Source: Pelagibacterales bacterium SAG-MED11 (GTDB lineage Bacteria; Pseudomonadota; Alphaproteobacteria; Pelagibacterales; Pelagibacteraceae). From it: a stretch of 64,000 nucleotides of DNA. How positions within the stretch are numbered: position 1 is the stretch's first letter; each line of letters begins with the position of its first letter. Made by a program: the position numbers and the translations under genes. The notes below the pieces were generated by a model, which saw only the letters and a list, made by a program, of their open reading frames with translations, was not told the DNA's origin and made no database searches. Shown here piece after piece: positions 10,043 to 22,868 of the stretch. The stretch lies in NCBI GenBank assembly GCA_014654265.1, contig JACWDI010000001.1:329437-393436 (forward strand), read 5' to 3'.

Positions 10043-10704
10043 GTACTTACTTTCCAATCAGTTTTGAAAGTCACATAATTTACTTGGATACATCTTCTTT
10101 CTTTAACTATTTTCTTCTTTTCCATCCCATGCCAAGTATTTGGTCCACTAGTAAACAAATATCCATAATTATGCTTATAAGGAACTGTTTTAACTTTTTC
10201 TAATTTCTCGTTATAAAAATCTGTTCCTAAATCTTCAGATTCATTTGTATTATTTACAAAAATTAAACCAGACATTAGTTTTTCTTTAATGTCACAATGA
10301 GGCTTCAACCAAAAACCTTCTCGATCACAGATAACTTCCAACCGAACATATGAATTTGATAAATCTTTATTTATCATTTTTGAAATATTTTCATAAACCT
10401 CTTTTGATTGTAGTTCATTAATAAATTTTACTAAATGAGGAAATTGTGAAGCATTATCTTTTGTTATAAAACATCTAAATTTAATTGCCTTACCTCCAGA
10501 AGAATCTCCTTCTCTAAATTCTGCAGCACCTCCATCAATCGCTCTTGTTCCATCATAATTTAGATTATGTTTACTTACATCTGGAATATCAGCTTTGACA
10601 ATTTCTTCTATTGCAGCATCAGTAAGTGCATCGTAATACTCATAATGTTCAAATGGAAACTCATGTTTTTTGGATTGCTTTTGAATTGAATTGATAAAAG
10701 ACAT
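10039..10704 (-). CDS. 2-oxoglutarate/Fe(II)-dependent oxygenase-like protein
   Basis: A 221-residue protein with the layout of the 2OG-Fe(II) oxygenase superfamily. The iron triad is visible as H-C-D in [10 protein letters not shown] and a distal His in NTWHGMEKK, followed about ten residues later by an Arg in [11 protein letters not shown] that would bind the 2OG carboxylate. The substrate is unknown; prolyl-hydroxylase-like proteins and small-molecule or glycan hydroxylases share this pattern. The gene abuts the ELM1-like gene on the same strand (one-base overlap), so the two may act together. Family call good, substrate not determinable. Confidence 0.75.
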   Translation of the reverse strand: MSFINSIQKQSKKHEFPFEHYEYYDALTDAAIEEIVKADIPDVSKHNLNYDGTRAIDGGAAEFREGDSSGGKAIKFRCFITKDNASQFPHLVKFINELQSKEVYENISKMINKDLSNSYVRLEVICDREGFWLKPHCDIKEKLMSGLIFVNNTNESEDLGTDFYNEKLEKVKTVPYKHNYGYLFTSGPNTWHGMEKKKIVKERRCIQVNYVTFKTDWKVST

Positions 10705-11648
10705 TAAGAATTAATTTTTTGTTTAATTATTTTTGCTACTCTATTAGTTTCATCTAGTTTTTGATAGTTCCAATTTTCCTCTTCCTCACCTAAATTTCTA
10801 ATTATATTTAATTCTCTAAATAATTTTCTAAATTTTTGAAATCTTTTATCATTTTTTCTAGGTAAAATATTTGCTACATAAATAGGTTTTCCAGTTAAAG
10901 CTGCCTCTGAAATCATTGAGCTTGAGTCACAAGTTACCACTATACTTTGAGATATTGATAAAGCAGATAAATAAGCTTTTTTATCAATATTATCAATAAT
11001 TGTATGATTTTCCCCAAAATATTCTTTAGCATAAATGATTGAATTTTTTGGTGTTCTCATAGATGGAATGACAACAAGCTGAAAATCATTTTTTTTTAAG
11101 AAGTTATTTAAAAGAAAGAAAATATTTTTGATATTTTTTAAAGAATAGTCATAGTGCTTAGTTGGACCACCCAAAATTAAAGTACAAATTTTTCTTTGAT
11201 CTTTTTTAATAAATGAATCTAAATAACTTTTATTCTTTATTATTTCATCATTTGTAAGATAGTGAATCGCACCTTTCGTATTAATTACATTTAGACCTTT
11301 TATGGAGTCATGTTCAGGAGCAACTATAAAATCAAAATTATTGAAATTTACTTTTGGATCTTGAATATGAATACTAATTACTTTTTTTTTTAAACTATTT
11401 TTAAGATGAATTGAGGGAATTACACTTTTGCGTCCACAAGAAATAATCATATCAAAATCAGATAGATTTACTTTTTTATAAACTATTTGTGAAATTGGAG
11501 TGAGTTTTGGAGGAATCATTTTCCAAAAATTATTTAGTTCAACTGTGTGGTGTGTAAAATCTATGTCTAAAGCTTTTGCTAAACCCTCTACTTGGCTGAT
11601 CATGCCATGCATGCCTTGAGTTAATAATATACCTTTTAATTTGTTCAT
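10704..11648 (-). CDS. ELM1-like (DUF1022) glycosyltransferase-fold protein
   Basis: A 314-residue protein resembling the mitochondrial-fission ELM1 family (DUF1022), found in plants and many alphaproteobacteria. Visible signatures are an N-terminal GMHGMISQVEGLAKAL, ISCGRKSVIPSIHLK, HIQDPKVNFNNFDFIVAPEHD, a central LILGGPTKHYDY and a C-terminal TCDSSSMISEAALTGKPIYV, the last resembling nucleotide-sugar binding segments of GT-B transferases. The bacterial role is not established; an envelope sugar-transfer role is possible. It shares an operon with the 2OG-Fe(II) oxygenase and is divergent from trxB with 21 bases between the starts. Confidence 0.75.
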   Translation of the reverse strand: MNKLKGILLTQGMHGMISQVEGLAKALDIDFTHHTVELNNFWKMIPPKLTPISQIVYKKVNLSDFDMIISCGRKSVIPSIHLKNSLKKKVISIHIQDPKVNFNNFDFIVAPEHDSIKGLNVINTKGAIHYLTNDEIIKNKSYLDSFIKKDQRKICTLILGGPTKHYDYSLKNIKNIFFLLNNFLKKNDFQLVVIPSMRTPKNSIIYAKEYFGENHTIIDNIDKKAYLSALSISQSIVVTCDSSSMISEAALTGKPIYVANILPRKNDKRFQKFRKLFRELNIIRNLGEEEENWNYQKLDETNRVAKIIKQKINS

Positions 11649-11669
11649 TAATTACTATATAGCTTTCAT

Positions 11670-12617
11670 ATGAGTCAAAATCCAACTAAACACACAAAAG
11701 TGTTAATAATTGGATCCGGTCCAGCTGGTTACACAGCTGCAGTTTATGCAGCTCGTGCAATGTTAAACCCAATTTTGGTTTATGGATCTGAACCTGGAGG
11801 TCAATTAACAACAACTACTGATGTTGAAAATTACCCTGGGTTTGCTGATGTTATTCAAGGACCTTGGTTAATGGATCAAATGAAAGAGCAAGCAAAAGCA
11901 GTTGGTACTGAGATGATAGAGGATCATATTGGATCGGTAAATTTAAAATCGACTCCATTTGAAGCAGTTGGTGATAGTGGTCAAAAATTTACTGCAGACA
12001 GTATTATTATTTCAACTGGTGCCCAAGCAAGATGGTTAAACATAAAATCAGAGCAAGAATTTAGAGGTTTTGGAGTGTCCGCATGTGCTACATGTGATGG
12101 ATTTTTCTTTAAAGAAAAAGAAGTAGCAGTTGTTGGTGGTGGTAATGCTGCTGTAGAGGAAGCAATGTTTCTTACGAAGTTTGCTTCGAAGGTCAAATTA
12201 ATTCATAGACGTGATAGTCTGAGAGCAGAAAAAATGCTTCAAAAAAAATTAATGGAAAACAAAAAAATTGAAATTATTTGGGATACTGTAATTGAAGACG
12301 TGATAGGTGATAAAGAACCTAAAAATGTCAAAGGTATAAAAGTAAAAAATGTAAAAACAAATAAAATTGAAGAAATCAAAGTTGATGGTTTATTTGTTGC
12401 AATTGGTCATGATCCAGCAACTTCATTATTTAAAGATCAATTGAAAATGGATAATGAAGGATATTTAATTACCAAACCAGACTCTACTGAAACTAATATT
12501 CCCGGAGTTTATGCTGCAGGAGATGTAAAGGACAAAACATTTAGACAAGCTGTAACCGCTGCAGGTATGGGATGTATGGCTGCACTTGAGGCTGAAAAGC
12601 ATCTTTCGCATAAGTAA
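11670..12617 (+). CDS. trxB: Thioredoxin reductase TrxB
   Basis: A 315-residue flavoprotein that transfers electrons from NADPH to thioredoxin. The N-terminal FAD motif is GSGPAGYTAAVYAARA, the redox-active disulfide is C139-A-T-C142 in ACATCDGFF, the NADPH-binding motif is VVGGGNAAVEEA and the C-terminal FAD motif is GVYAAGDVKD. Length and motif spacing match the low-molecular-weight bacterial enzyme. The next gene begins right at or inside its 3' end. Confidence 0.97.
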   Translation: MSQNPTKHTKVLIIGSGPAGYTAAVYAARAMLNPILVYGSEPGGQLTTTTDVENYPGFADVIQGPWLMDQMKEQAKAVGTEMIEDHIGSVNLKSTPFEAVGDSGQKFTADSIIISTGAQARWLNIKSEQEFRGFGVSACATCDGFFFKEKEVAVVGGGNAAVEEAMFLTKFASKVKLIHRRDSLRAEKMLQKKLMENKKIEIIWDTVIEDVIGDKEPKNVKGIKVKNVKTNKIEEIKVDGLFVAIGHDPATSLFKDQLKMDNEGYLITKPDSTETNIPGVYAAGDVKDKTFRQAVTAAGMGCMAALEAEKHLSHK

Positions 12618-12618
12618 A

Positions 12619-13566
12619 GTGAAAAATAATTTACATGTTTTTTTAGGAGCAACTGTAGCTGATGCTGCAGCTAGACCATTACATTGGGTCTATAATCAGA
12701 AAAAACTGCTAACTTATATTAAGGGAAAACAAGACTTTACCTTCTTAAAAAAAAATAAAAGTCCTTTTTACAACATTAAAACTGGTAAAGTTTCTGGTTA
12801 TAATGAAGTTGGTCAAGTGATGTTCAAAACTTTAGTTGAAGGTCATCGAGATATAGAAGAAAAATTTAAAAAAAATATTACAAAAAATTTTGGTCCAGGA
12901 AGTATTTATTGGAAAAATTTAAATTTAAGAGCAAAATACAGAAAAGTTAAAGACTGGCGAGGAATAATAAAAGGACCTTGGATCCATCAGAATATCATTG
13001 AAACTGTAAGAAATATTAAGTCTAAAAAAAAATTAACTGGAGGTAAAAAGGTAAACGAGTCTGATGGTTATTGTGCTGCTCTTCCATATTTTTTGTATGG
13101 CTATAATATAAAAGATGTAAAAAAGATTATCTCTACAGTAACTATTTCAAAAATAAGTCTCAAATATGCTTTAGCAAAATTTTATCTAATAGATTTAGCA
13201 TTAAAAGGTAGCAAAGATCCTATAAATGAATTCATTAAAATATTTAAAAAAAATTCATATTTTAAAAGTGTTGTTGAAGATATTAAAAAAGTTAAAAGAT
13301 TAAAATCAAAACCTCACCCTCTCATGGTTAAAAAATTGGGTATGGCTTGTAGCTATCCAGGAACATTTAATAGCTCAATTCATTCAATTATTAATTCCAC
13401 AAATTATAAAGGGGCTATTTTAAAAACTATTAAAGCTGGTGGCTGTAACTGTTCTAGAGTTAATTTTGTTGGAGCTTATTTTGCAGCTTTAAAAGGAGTA
13501 GACACTATCCCAAAATCTTGGATAAGAAAAACTGATTTAGCTAAAAAAATATTAGACCAAAAATAA
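12619..13566 (+). CDS. ADP-ribosylglycohydrolase-like protein lacking the usual metal motif
   Basis: A 315-residue protein with the all-helical ADP-ribosylglycohydrolase pattern: N-terminal FLGATVADAAARPLHWVYN, a central SDGYCAALPYFLYGY and a C-terminal block AGGCNCSRVNFVGAYFAA followed by IPKSWI. In active hydrolases this last block carries a GGDTDT dimetal motif; here it reads GGCNCS, so two catalytic Asp residues are missing. It may be a divergent enzyme or a binding protein. I chose the GTG at 12619, one base after the trxB stop; a TTG at 12586 in the same frame would overlap trxB by 32 bases and add residues not expected in the family. Confidence 0.65.
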   Translation: MKNNLHVFLGATVADAAARPLHWVYNQKKLLTYIKGKQDFTFLKKNKSPFYNIKTGKVSGYNEVGQVMFKTLVEGHRDIEEKFKKNITKNFGPGSIYWKNLNLRAKYRKVKDWRGIIKGPWIHQNIIETVRNIKSKKKLTGGKKVNESDGYCAALPYFLYGYNIKDVKKIISTVTISKISLKYALAKFYLIDLALKGSKDPINEFIKIFKKNSYFKSVVEDIKKVKRLKSKPHPLMVKKLGMACSYPGTFNSSIHSIINSTNYKGAILKTIKAGGCNCSRVNFVGAYFAALKGVDTIPKSWIRKTDLAKKILDQK

Positions 13567-13572
13567 AATTGT

Positions 13573-16951
<3,379 letters not shown>

Positions 16952-16970
<19 letters not shown>

Positions 16971-17707
16971 TAATCACTGGTGGAGCAACTAGAATAGGGG
17001 CTGCTATAGCTGAAAAATTATCAGGACCAAATAAACAGATTATAATTCATTATAATAAATCAAAAGCAAAAGCTGAAAATTTAAAAAAGAAACTTCAAAA
17101 TTATGGGTCTAAAATTTATTTAGTAAAAGGAAATCTTTGTAAAGAAAAAGATGTTATGAAAATTTTAAAGTTTGCTAAATCAAAACTAAAATATTTTGAT
17201 TGTCTAATTAACAATGCATCTATATTTGAAAATGATAAAATAGAAAATTTTAGCTCAAAAAGTTGGGAGAACCATATTTCAACAAATCTTAAAGCTCCTG
17301 CCATTTTATCAAAAGAATTCGCAAAGAATATAAGAGGTAAAAATAATAATATAATTAACATAATTGATCAGAGAGTTTTTAAACTAACTCCTTTCTTTTT
17401 TTCATACACGATAAGTAAAACCGGACTTTATACTCTTACAAAAACTAGTGCTATGAGCCTCTCACCAAATATAAGAGTTAATGGCATAGCGCCAGGACCC
17501 ACAATCAAAAATAAGAGACAATCTGAAAAACATTTTAAAAAACAATATTTAGCAACACCTCTCAAAAAACAAGTTGATGTAAAAGAGATTTGTGATGCAG
17601 TTGACTTTTTTATTAAGAACAGCTCTATTACGGGTCAAATTTTAGCAATCGATAGTGGACAAAGTCTAAACTGGCAAACACCAGATATAATGGGGGGGAA
17701 AGAATGA
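16952..17707 (+). CDS. SDR-family reductase, pteridine reductase/FolM-like
   Basis: A 251-residue short-chain dehydrogenase/reductase. The cofactor loop is [12 protein letters not shown], whose Arg favours NADPH, then NNASIF, the catalytic Tyr-Lys in YTISKTGL, and [10 protein letters not shown]. The TGGxxRIG form, the missing acidic residue after strand two (HYNKS) and the nearby folB point to a pteridine reductase or dihydromonapterin reductase (FolM) role, possibly reducing dihydropterins or dihydrofolate. That function is inferred from context and motif form; a general SDR cannot be excluded. It overlaps uvrB upstream and the hydrolase downstream by 4 bases. Confidence 0.7.
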
Positions 17708-18636
17708 AAAAAATTTTAATGGTTGTAATTTTTAGCTTGATATCATGTGGCAATGTCTTTGCGAATGGAAAAATTTTAAAAAGTGGCTTTATCACTAAAT
17801 CCGCCTCAGTAAATGAGGGCATGAATATTGAAGACCCAAAAAATAAAATTATAATCATTTATAATCATGGACAAAATAAAAATGATAAAGCAATAAAGAA
17901 TGAATGCATTTGGGTTAGTCAAATAAGAAATCAAGCTTCACTGGTAGATATGGAAATTAATAACAAAAAAATTATGGTTTATAACTTTTGTACTAACGAT
18001 TTAGCTGGAGACATGTCACCGAAAAAATACTGGAAGTTTAAAGAACTTTATGAAGGTATACATAAATTAGATAAAAGAATTAAAAAAAATTTAGAATTAG
18101 TGGATAAATTTGTAAAAATAGGTGTGCCTAGAAAACAGATTATTATATCAGGCCACTCTTGTGGAGGTCTATTAACTTTAATGTTATTGGCCGCTCATCC
18201 TGAAAAAGTGGGTGGAGGCATATCATATATGCAAGCTTGTTATGGCAAACTCTCTTCAAAATATAAGGTGAAAAAAGTTGGTTCTGAGGAGGCACTAGCA
18301 AAATTTGCAAAAAAATATCCAGGGGGTGCTGAGCTAAGACAAAGTCAGATTGATAACATAAAAAAATTAAACAATATACCTGTTCTTGCTTTTACACATC
18401 CAAAAGATAAATATGAGGGTCTGTTATCTGATTGGTTAGAAGAAGTTCCGGGTGTTAAAAGAATTGTTATTTCAGAGGATTTTAAAATAAATGGAAAAAA
18501 CTGTGTCATGAAAGGAAATGACTGGGAAGAAAAAGTTTCAGAAAGAAAAAATGGTGGTCATGAAATGAATCAGGGACTTTGTTTTCAGTATTATAATCCT
18601 GTAATTCTAGATTATATTGCCTCAAGAATTAAATAA
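17704..18636 (+). CDS. Secreted alpha/beta-hydrolase-like protein, substrate unknown
   Basis: A 310-residue protein with a signal peptide (about 1-21, ending in GNVFA). The mature part has an alpha/beta-hydrolase core: NHGQNKND near the oxyanion position, a nucleophile elbow G-H-S152-C-G-G, a likely acid in FTHPKDKYEG and a likely catalytic His in GGHEMNQG close to the C-terminus. Several cysteines suggest disulfides in the periplasm. Distant resemblance to dienelactone hydrolase-type enzymes is seen but I cannot name a substrate. It is placed between the SDR and folB genes with a 4-base overlap, though an exported enzyme is unlikely to share their pathway. Confidence 0.65.
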   Translation: MKKILMVVIFSLISCGNVFANGKILKSGFITKSASVNEGMNIEDPKNKIIIIYNHGQNKNDKAIKNECIWVSQIRNQASLVDMEINNKKIMVYNFCTNDLAGDMSPKKYWKFKELYEGIHKLDKRIKKNLELVDKFVKIGVPRKQIIISGHSCGGLLTLMLLAAHPEKVGGGISYMQACYGKLSSKYKVKKVGSEEALAKFAKKYPGGAELRQSQIDNIKKLNNIPVLAFTHPKDKYEGLLSDWLEEVPGVKRIVISEDFKINGKNCVMKGNDWEEKVSERKNGGHEMNQGLCFQYYNPVILDYIASRIK

Positions 18637-18637
18637 T

Positions 18638-19063
18638 ATGAAAAAAAATAATCTTAAAATTATTAAAATAGATAAGAATAAAGCTCTATTTAACTATGAG
18701 AAAAAAATTCTTATCAATGAATTAATTTTAGATTTAAAACTTGGATATTACGATTTTGAAAAAGAAAAATCCCAAAAAGTTAAATTTAGTCTTGAAATTG
18801 ATTATGAGGATAAAAAACCTACTAATGATAAAGATATTAAGTCTATAGTAAACTATGGAACAGTTGTTAAATTAATAACAAAACTAGTTAAAAAGAAACA
18901 CTACAATTTTTTAGAGTCCCTTGCAGAGGCAGTTTTTAATGAATTATTTAAAGACAAAAGAATTGGTAAAATAATGTTAAAAATTGAAAAATTAGAGATT
19001 TTAAAAGACTGTTCATCAGTTGGTATTCAAATTACCAAAAAAAGAAGTCATGATAAGTTCTGA
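18638..19063 (+). CDS. folB: Dihydroneopterin aldolase FolB-like
   Basis: A 141-residue protein of the FolB tunnelling fold. Typical segments are [18 protein letters not shown] (the family motif around GxYxxE), [12 protein letters not shown] with the conserved Tyr, [15 protein letters not shown] with the conserved Glu, and a C-terminal Lys in LKIEKLEIL. It should convert dihydroneopterin to hydroxymethyl-dihydropterin in folate synthesis. The ATG one base after the hydrolase stop is chosen; an upstream in-frame TTG (18617) would give an overlapping, non-conserved extension. The first 25 residues are poorly conserved. Confidence 0.75.
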   Translation: MKKNNLKIIKIDKNKALFNYEKKILINELILDLKLGYYDFEKEKSQKVKFSLEIDYEDKKPTNDKDIKSIVNYGTVVKLITKLVKKKHYNFLESLAEAVFNELFKDKRIGKIMLKIEKLEILKDCSSVGIQITKKRSHDKF

Positions 19064-20885
19064 AATAGGAAAAGAAGTAATTAAAAAAGAGCTCACACTT
19101 ATTCCTAAACTCCCAGGAGTATATAGAATGCTAAATGATAAAGGAGATATTCTTTATGTTGGTAAAGCAAAAAATTTACCAAATAGGCTCAAAAGTTATA
19201 TAGCAGAAAAAAATCATATTATTAGGACTGAGAGAATGCTATCACAAACTAGGAAACTAGAAATAACGACTACTTCAAACGAGAGTGAGGCTCTGCTTCT
19301 TGAGGCAAATTTAATTAAAAAACATAAGCCTAAATTCAATATTTTATTACGAGATGATAAATCTTTTCCGTTTATTTTTATTAGTAATAAAGAAAAATGG
19401 CCACAGATAAAAAGACATCGTGGAAAAAAAACAAATGAGGGTTTTTATTTTGGGCCTTTTGCATCTGCAGGTTCAGCTAATTGGACAATAAAAATGATAC
19501 AAAAAATTTTTCACTTAAGAGTTTGCGATGATACAGTTTTTAAAAATAGAGAACGCCCATGTATTTTATACCAAATTAAAAGATGTTCGGGACCTTGTGT
19601 TGGTTATATAGAAAAAGAGGAGTATAAAAAAACAGTGGAAGATGCAATAGAATTTGTATCTGGTAAATCTAGAAAAATTCAAAAAAGTCTTTCAGACCAA
19701 ATGGAAAAAGCTAGTGAGGATTTGGACTTCGAAAAAGCAACAATTTTAAGAGACAGGATAAAATCTTTAAATATTATTCAATCTTCACAAAGAATTAATG
19801 AAGCTAACCTAATCGAAGCTGATGTAATTGCAGGGTATAAAGAATCTGGCAAAACTTGTATTCAAGTTTTTTTTTATAGATCAAAACAAAATTGGGGCAA
19901 TCAAGCTTTTTTTCCTAAACACGATCCAGATGAAAAATTAAGCAATATAATTAACTCTTTTATTTCACAATTTTATGAAAATAAAAGTGTACCATCTTCA
20001 ATAATTCTATCAGAAGAGATTAAAGAAAAGATTTTAATAGAAAAAACTCTCTCACAAAAAGAAGGTAAACAAATTAATATTTCTATTGCAAAGAAAGGTT
20101 CAAAATTGAAAGTAATTAATCAAGCGATTAAGAATGCAAAAGATAGCCTTAATAGAAAACTTTATGAAACTCAGAATAATAGAGAATTATTTGATGAAGT
20201 TGCAAGCAAATTTAATCTAGAAACAAACATAAATCTAATTGAAGTTTATGATAATAGTCATATTCAGGGTACTAACAGTGTAGGTGCTTTGATAGCTTAT
20301 GGAGATGAAGGATTTATAAAAAAAAGATACAGAAAATTTAATATTAAAAATAAAAAAAATGAGCAAGATGATTATGGAATGATGCGAGAAGTATTAAATA
20401 GAAGATTTAAAAGAGCAGTTCAAGAAAAAGATAATTATTTATCTTTTCCAGACTTAGTCATGGTGGATGGTGGTAAAGGACAATATTCTGTAGCAAGAGA
20501 AGCTTTAAATGAATTAGGACTTCACGACATCCCTATTGTTGCTATAGCCAAAGGTAAATTCAGAAATAGTGGAAATGAAACTTTTTTTCATAATGGCAAA
20601 GAATTTAAATTTACAAAAAATGATCCTACACTGTTCTTTCTTCAAAGAATTCGCGACGAATCTCACCGTTTTGCAATTAGTGCTCATAGAGCAAAAAGGA
20701 AAAAAGGAATAAGTAAATCTTTACTTGATCAAATAGATGGGATTGGTTCTATTAGGAAAAGGGCACTTTTAAATCATTTTGGGTCTGCCAGAGCAGTGGA
20801 ATCTGCAAGTCTTGATGAAATAAAATCTGTTGAAGGTGTTGAGGTAAAGGTTGCAAAAAAGATATATAACTTTTTTCATGAATAA
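19050..20885 (+). CDS. uvrC: Excinuclease ABC subunit UvrC
   Basis: A 611-residue dual-incision nuclease of nucleotide excision repair. The N-terminal GIY-YIG nuclease is seen as [20 protein letters not shown], then a Cys-rich CSGPCVGY, a UVR motif ([16 protein letters not shown]), the RNase H-like endonuclease ([18 protein letters not shown] and MVDGGKGQ) and C-terminal helix-hairpin-helix repeats ([18 protein letters not shown]). I start it at the ATG 19050, overlapping folB by 14 bases; the in-frame TTG at 19020 would only add ten residues of unlikely sequence. Confidence 0.95.
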   Translation: MISSEIGKEVIKKELTLIPKLPGVYRMLNDKGDILYVGKAKNLPNRLKSYIAEKNHIIRTERMLSQTRKLEITTTSNESEALLLEANLIKKHKPKFNILLRDDKSFPFIFISNKEKWPQIKRHRGKKTNEGFYFGPFASAGSANWTIKMIQKIFHLRVCDDTVFKNRERPCILYQIKRCSGPCVGYIEKEEYKKTVEDAIEFVSGKSRKIQKSLSDQMEKASEDLDFEKATILRDRIKSLNIIQSSQRINEANLIEADVIAGYKESGKTCIQVFFYRSKQNWGNQAFFPKHDPDEKLSNIINSFISQFYENKSVPSSIILSEEIKEKILIEKTLSQKEGKQINISIAKKGSKLKVINQAIKNAKDSLNRKLYETQNNRELFDEVASKFNLETNINLIEVYDNSHIQGTNSVGALIAYGDEGFIKKRYRKFNIKNKKNEQDDYGMMREVLNRRFKRAVQEKDNYLSFPDLVMVDGGKGQYSVAREALNELGLHDIPIVAIAKGKFRNSGNETFFHNGKEFKFTKNDPTLFFLQRIRDESHRFAISAHRAKRKKGISKSLLDQIDGIGSIRKRALLNHFGSARAVESASLDEIKSVEGVEVKVAKKIYNFFHE

Positions 20886-20893
20886 GAATTTGT

Positions 20894-21478
20894 ATGCTTA
20901 GAAAAATACCAAATATATTAACTATAGGCCGGATACTAATAGTTCCATTTTTTGTATTAGCATTTTATTTGCCAGGTTTTTACGGAGATTTGACTGCATT
21001 AATTCTGTTTATTGTTGCTTCATTTACTGATTTTCTAGATGGAATGTTGGCAAGATTACTTGGACAAGAGTCAAAGCTAGGTGAATTGTTAGATCCGATT
21101 GCAGACAAGATTATTGTAGCAACTGCTTTAATTCTTTTAGTAATGGATGGAACAATACGTCATTATGAAGTCATAGCAGCAATAATAATTTTAACACGTG
21201 AAATTTTAATATCTGGTTTAAGAGAGTTTTTAGCAAGAGGAAAAATTAAACTACCTGTTTCAAGTCTTGCAAAATTAAAAACAGTTTTACAAATGGTTTC
21301 AATTGCACTTTTACTTTCTGGAGAAACTGGAAATAAAATTATTAATTTTCAAGATTATAATGCACAAACAATTGGCATAATTCTTTTGTGGCTTTCAGCA
21401 GCTTTAACTCTTTTTACTGGATACGACTATATGCGTAAAGGAATAGACCATGCAATATCAGAAGACAATAAAGATTAG
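20894..21478 (+). CDS. pgsA: CDP-diacylglycerol-glycerol-3-phosphate 3-phosphatidyltransferase
   Basis: A 194-residue integral membrane enzyme of the CDP-alcohol phosphatidyltransferase family, making phosphatidylglycerol phosphate. The full catalytic motif D-x2-D-G-x2-A-R-x8-G-x3-D-x3-D is present in DFLDGMLARLLG followed by GELLDPIADK. Four to six hydrophobic helices are visible. The N-terminal NILTIGRILIVP is typical of PgsA. It follows uvrC by 8 bases, a uvrC-pgsA pairing common in proteobacteria, and converges on ilvE with a 4-base overlap. Confidence 0.95.
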   Translation: MLRKIPNILTIGRILIVPFFVLAFYLPGFYGDLTALILFIVASFTDFLDGMLARLLGQESKLGELLDPIADKIIVATALILLVMDGTIRHYEVIAAIIILTREILISGLREFLARGKIKLPVSSLAKLKTVLQMVSIALLLSGETGNKIINFQDYNAQTIGIILLWLSAALTLFTGYDYMRKGIDHAISEDNKD

Positions 21479-22359
21479 GCAGCCGTTTTTTTCTTTTTAA
21501 CAACAGATTGATAACTCTCATTTAAATCTATTATCAAATCACAAACTTTAAATTGATTTTCAGCTATACATGACACAGGTGTTACTTCTGCAGCAGTTCC
21601 TGTTAAAAAACACCCAACAAAATTTTTAAGCTCTTCAGGTTTAATTTTTCTTTCATGAACTTTAATATTTTTTGATTTTGCAATTTCAATTACAGTTCTT
21701 CTAGTAATACCATCTAAAAATGAGTCTGGAATTGGTGTATGTAGTTCTCCATTTTTGTCCTTAAAAAAAACATTTGCACCAGTTGCTTCTGCAACATTTT
21801 CTTCGTGATCTAACATTAGCGAATCTGTAAAACCTTGTTTTTCAGCTTCATGTTTAGAGAGAGTGCAAATCATATAAAGACCAGATGCTTTAGTATCCCA
21901 AGGAATTGTATTGGGGGCTGGTCTTCTCCAGCTAGATATATTTAATTTTATTCCTTCAATTTTAAGTTTAGGATCAAAATAAGATCCCCATTCCCAAGTT
22001 GCTATAGCTACATGAATTTTGGTTTGTTGTGCAGAGATAGCCATCATTTCACTTCCTCTCCAAGCTACAGGCCTCACATAGCCATTTTCTACTTTTTGAG
22101 TTGTGATTATTTTTTTTGATGCCATATTAATTTGATTTTCACTATACGGAATTTCAAATCCCATTCTTTTTGCAGAGTAAAATAGTCTTGAAGTATGTTC
22201 TTCTAGTTTAAAAATAGATCCATCATAGACTCGCTCACCTTCAAAAACACAGCTAGCATAATGTAATCCATGGCTCAAAACATGCACTTTAACATCTGAC
22301 CAATCAACCAATTCGCCATTGTACCATATTTTGCCGGATCTTTTATCGTAAGGTATCAT
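21475..22359 (-). CDS. ilvE: Branched-chain amino acid aminotransferase (class IV)
   Basis: A 294-residue fold-type IV PLP enzyme for the last step of Leu, Ile and Val synthesis. Seen are MIPYDKRSGKIWYNGELVDW at the N-terminus, HGLHYASCVFEGERVY, the PLP-lysine region WDTKASGLYM, EATGANVFF, and GITRRTVIEIA. These features fit IlvE better than D-amino-acid aminotransferase. It is a single gene, divergent from the MarR regulator with 71 bases between them. Confidence 0.93.
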   Translation of the reverse strand: MIPYDKRSGKIWYNGELVDWSDVKVHVLSHGLHYASCVFEGERVYDGSIFKLEEHTSRLFYSAKRMGFEIPYSENQINMASKKIITTQKVENGYVRPVAWRGSEMMAISAQQTKIHVAIATWEWGSYFDPKLKIEGIKLNISSWRRPAPNTIPWDTKASGLYMICTLSKHEAEKQGFTDSLMLDHEENVAEATGANVFFKDKNGELHTPIPDSFLDGITRRTVIEIAKSKNIKVHERKIKPEELKNFVGCFLTGTAAEVTPVSCIAENQFKVCDLIIDLNESYQSVVKKKKTAA

Positions 22360-22379
22360 TTTATGAAATTTAAAAATTC

Positions 22380-22408
22380 TTACTGAAAAATATCTTTGTA
22401 TCTATAAT
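22380..22408 (+). promoter_or_regulatory. Possible promoter of the marR-response regulator-kinase operon
   Basis: A perfect TATAAT at 22403-22408 lies 22 bases before the MarR start codon. The hexamer 17 bases upstream (22380-22385) matches TTGACA poorly, so only the -10 is persuasive. Confidence 0.35.
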
Positions 22409-22430
22409 ATGTCAATATAACTTACCAATA

Positions 22431-22868
22431 ATGAAACAACTTTTATATCTAAAAGATGATCAATTAAAAGAGCTAATCGAAAAGCTATTTATAAGTTACA
22501 GAGAAACTTTCTCAGACTCTAAAAAAATTCTAAATAAATACAAAATTGGTTTAGCTCACCAAAAAGTAATACATTTGCTGTCTATGTACAAGGGTATTTC
22601 TATCTCTGAATTACTTAGGAGGCTAAAAGTAACCAAACAAAGTCTAAACAGAGTTCTTAAAGATTTAATTAAATTAGAAATTATTTTTTTTAAAAAGGAT
22701 GATCAAGATACAAGAATAAAGCATATATTTTTAAATGAAAAAGGTGAGAGAGTATTTACTGAAATTTTTGAAGTACAAAAAAAAAGGATACATGGTGCAC
22801 TTTTGAATTCAAGTTCTGAAGAAGTGATTAATTTTGATAAAGTGTTAAAAAAAATAATTAATGGATAA
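22431..22868 (+). CDS. MarR-family transcriptional regulator (PetP-like)
   Basis: A 145-residue winged-helix regulator. The helix-turn-helix is in ISISELLRRLKVTKQSLNRVLKDLIKLEII and the wing contains KKDDQDTRIKHIFL, with the DxR signature of MarR proteins. Its 3' end overlaps a response-regulator gene by 8 bases. A MarR gene coupled to an OmpR-type regulator resembles petP-petR, which in Rhodobacter capsulatus lies upstream of and affects the bc1 genes; here petABC is about 8 kb away, so that function is only an inference. Confidence 0.8.
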   Translation: MKQLLYLKDDQLKELIEKLFISYRETFSDSKKILNKYKIGLAHQKVIHLLSMYKGISISELLRRLKVTKQSLNRVLKDLIKLEIIFFKKDDQDTRIKHIFLNEKGERVFTEIFEVQKKRIHGALLNSSSEEVINFDKVLKKIING

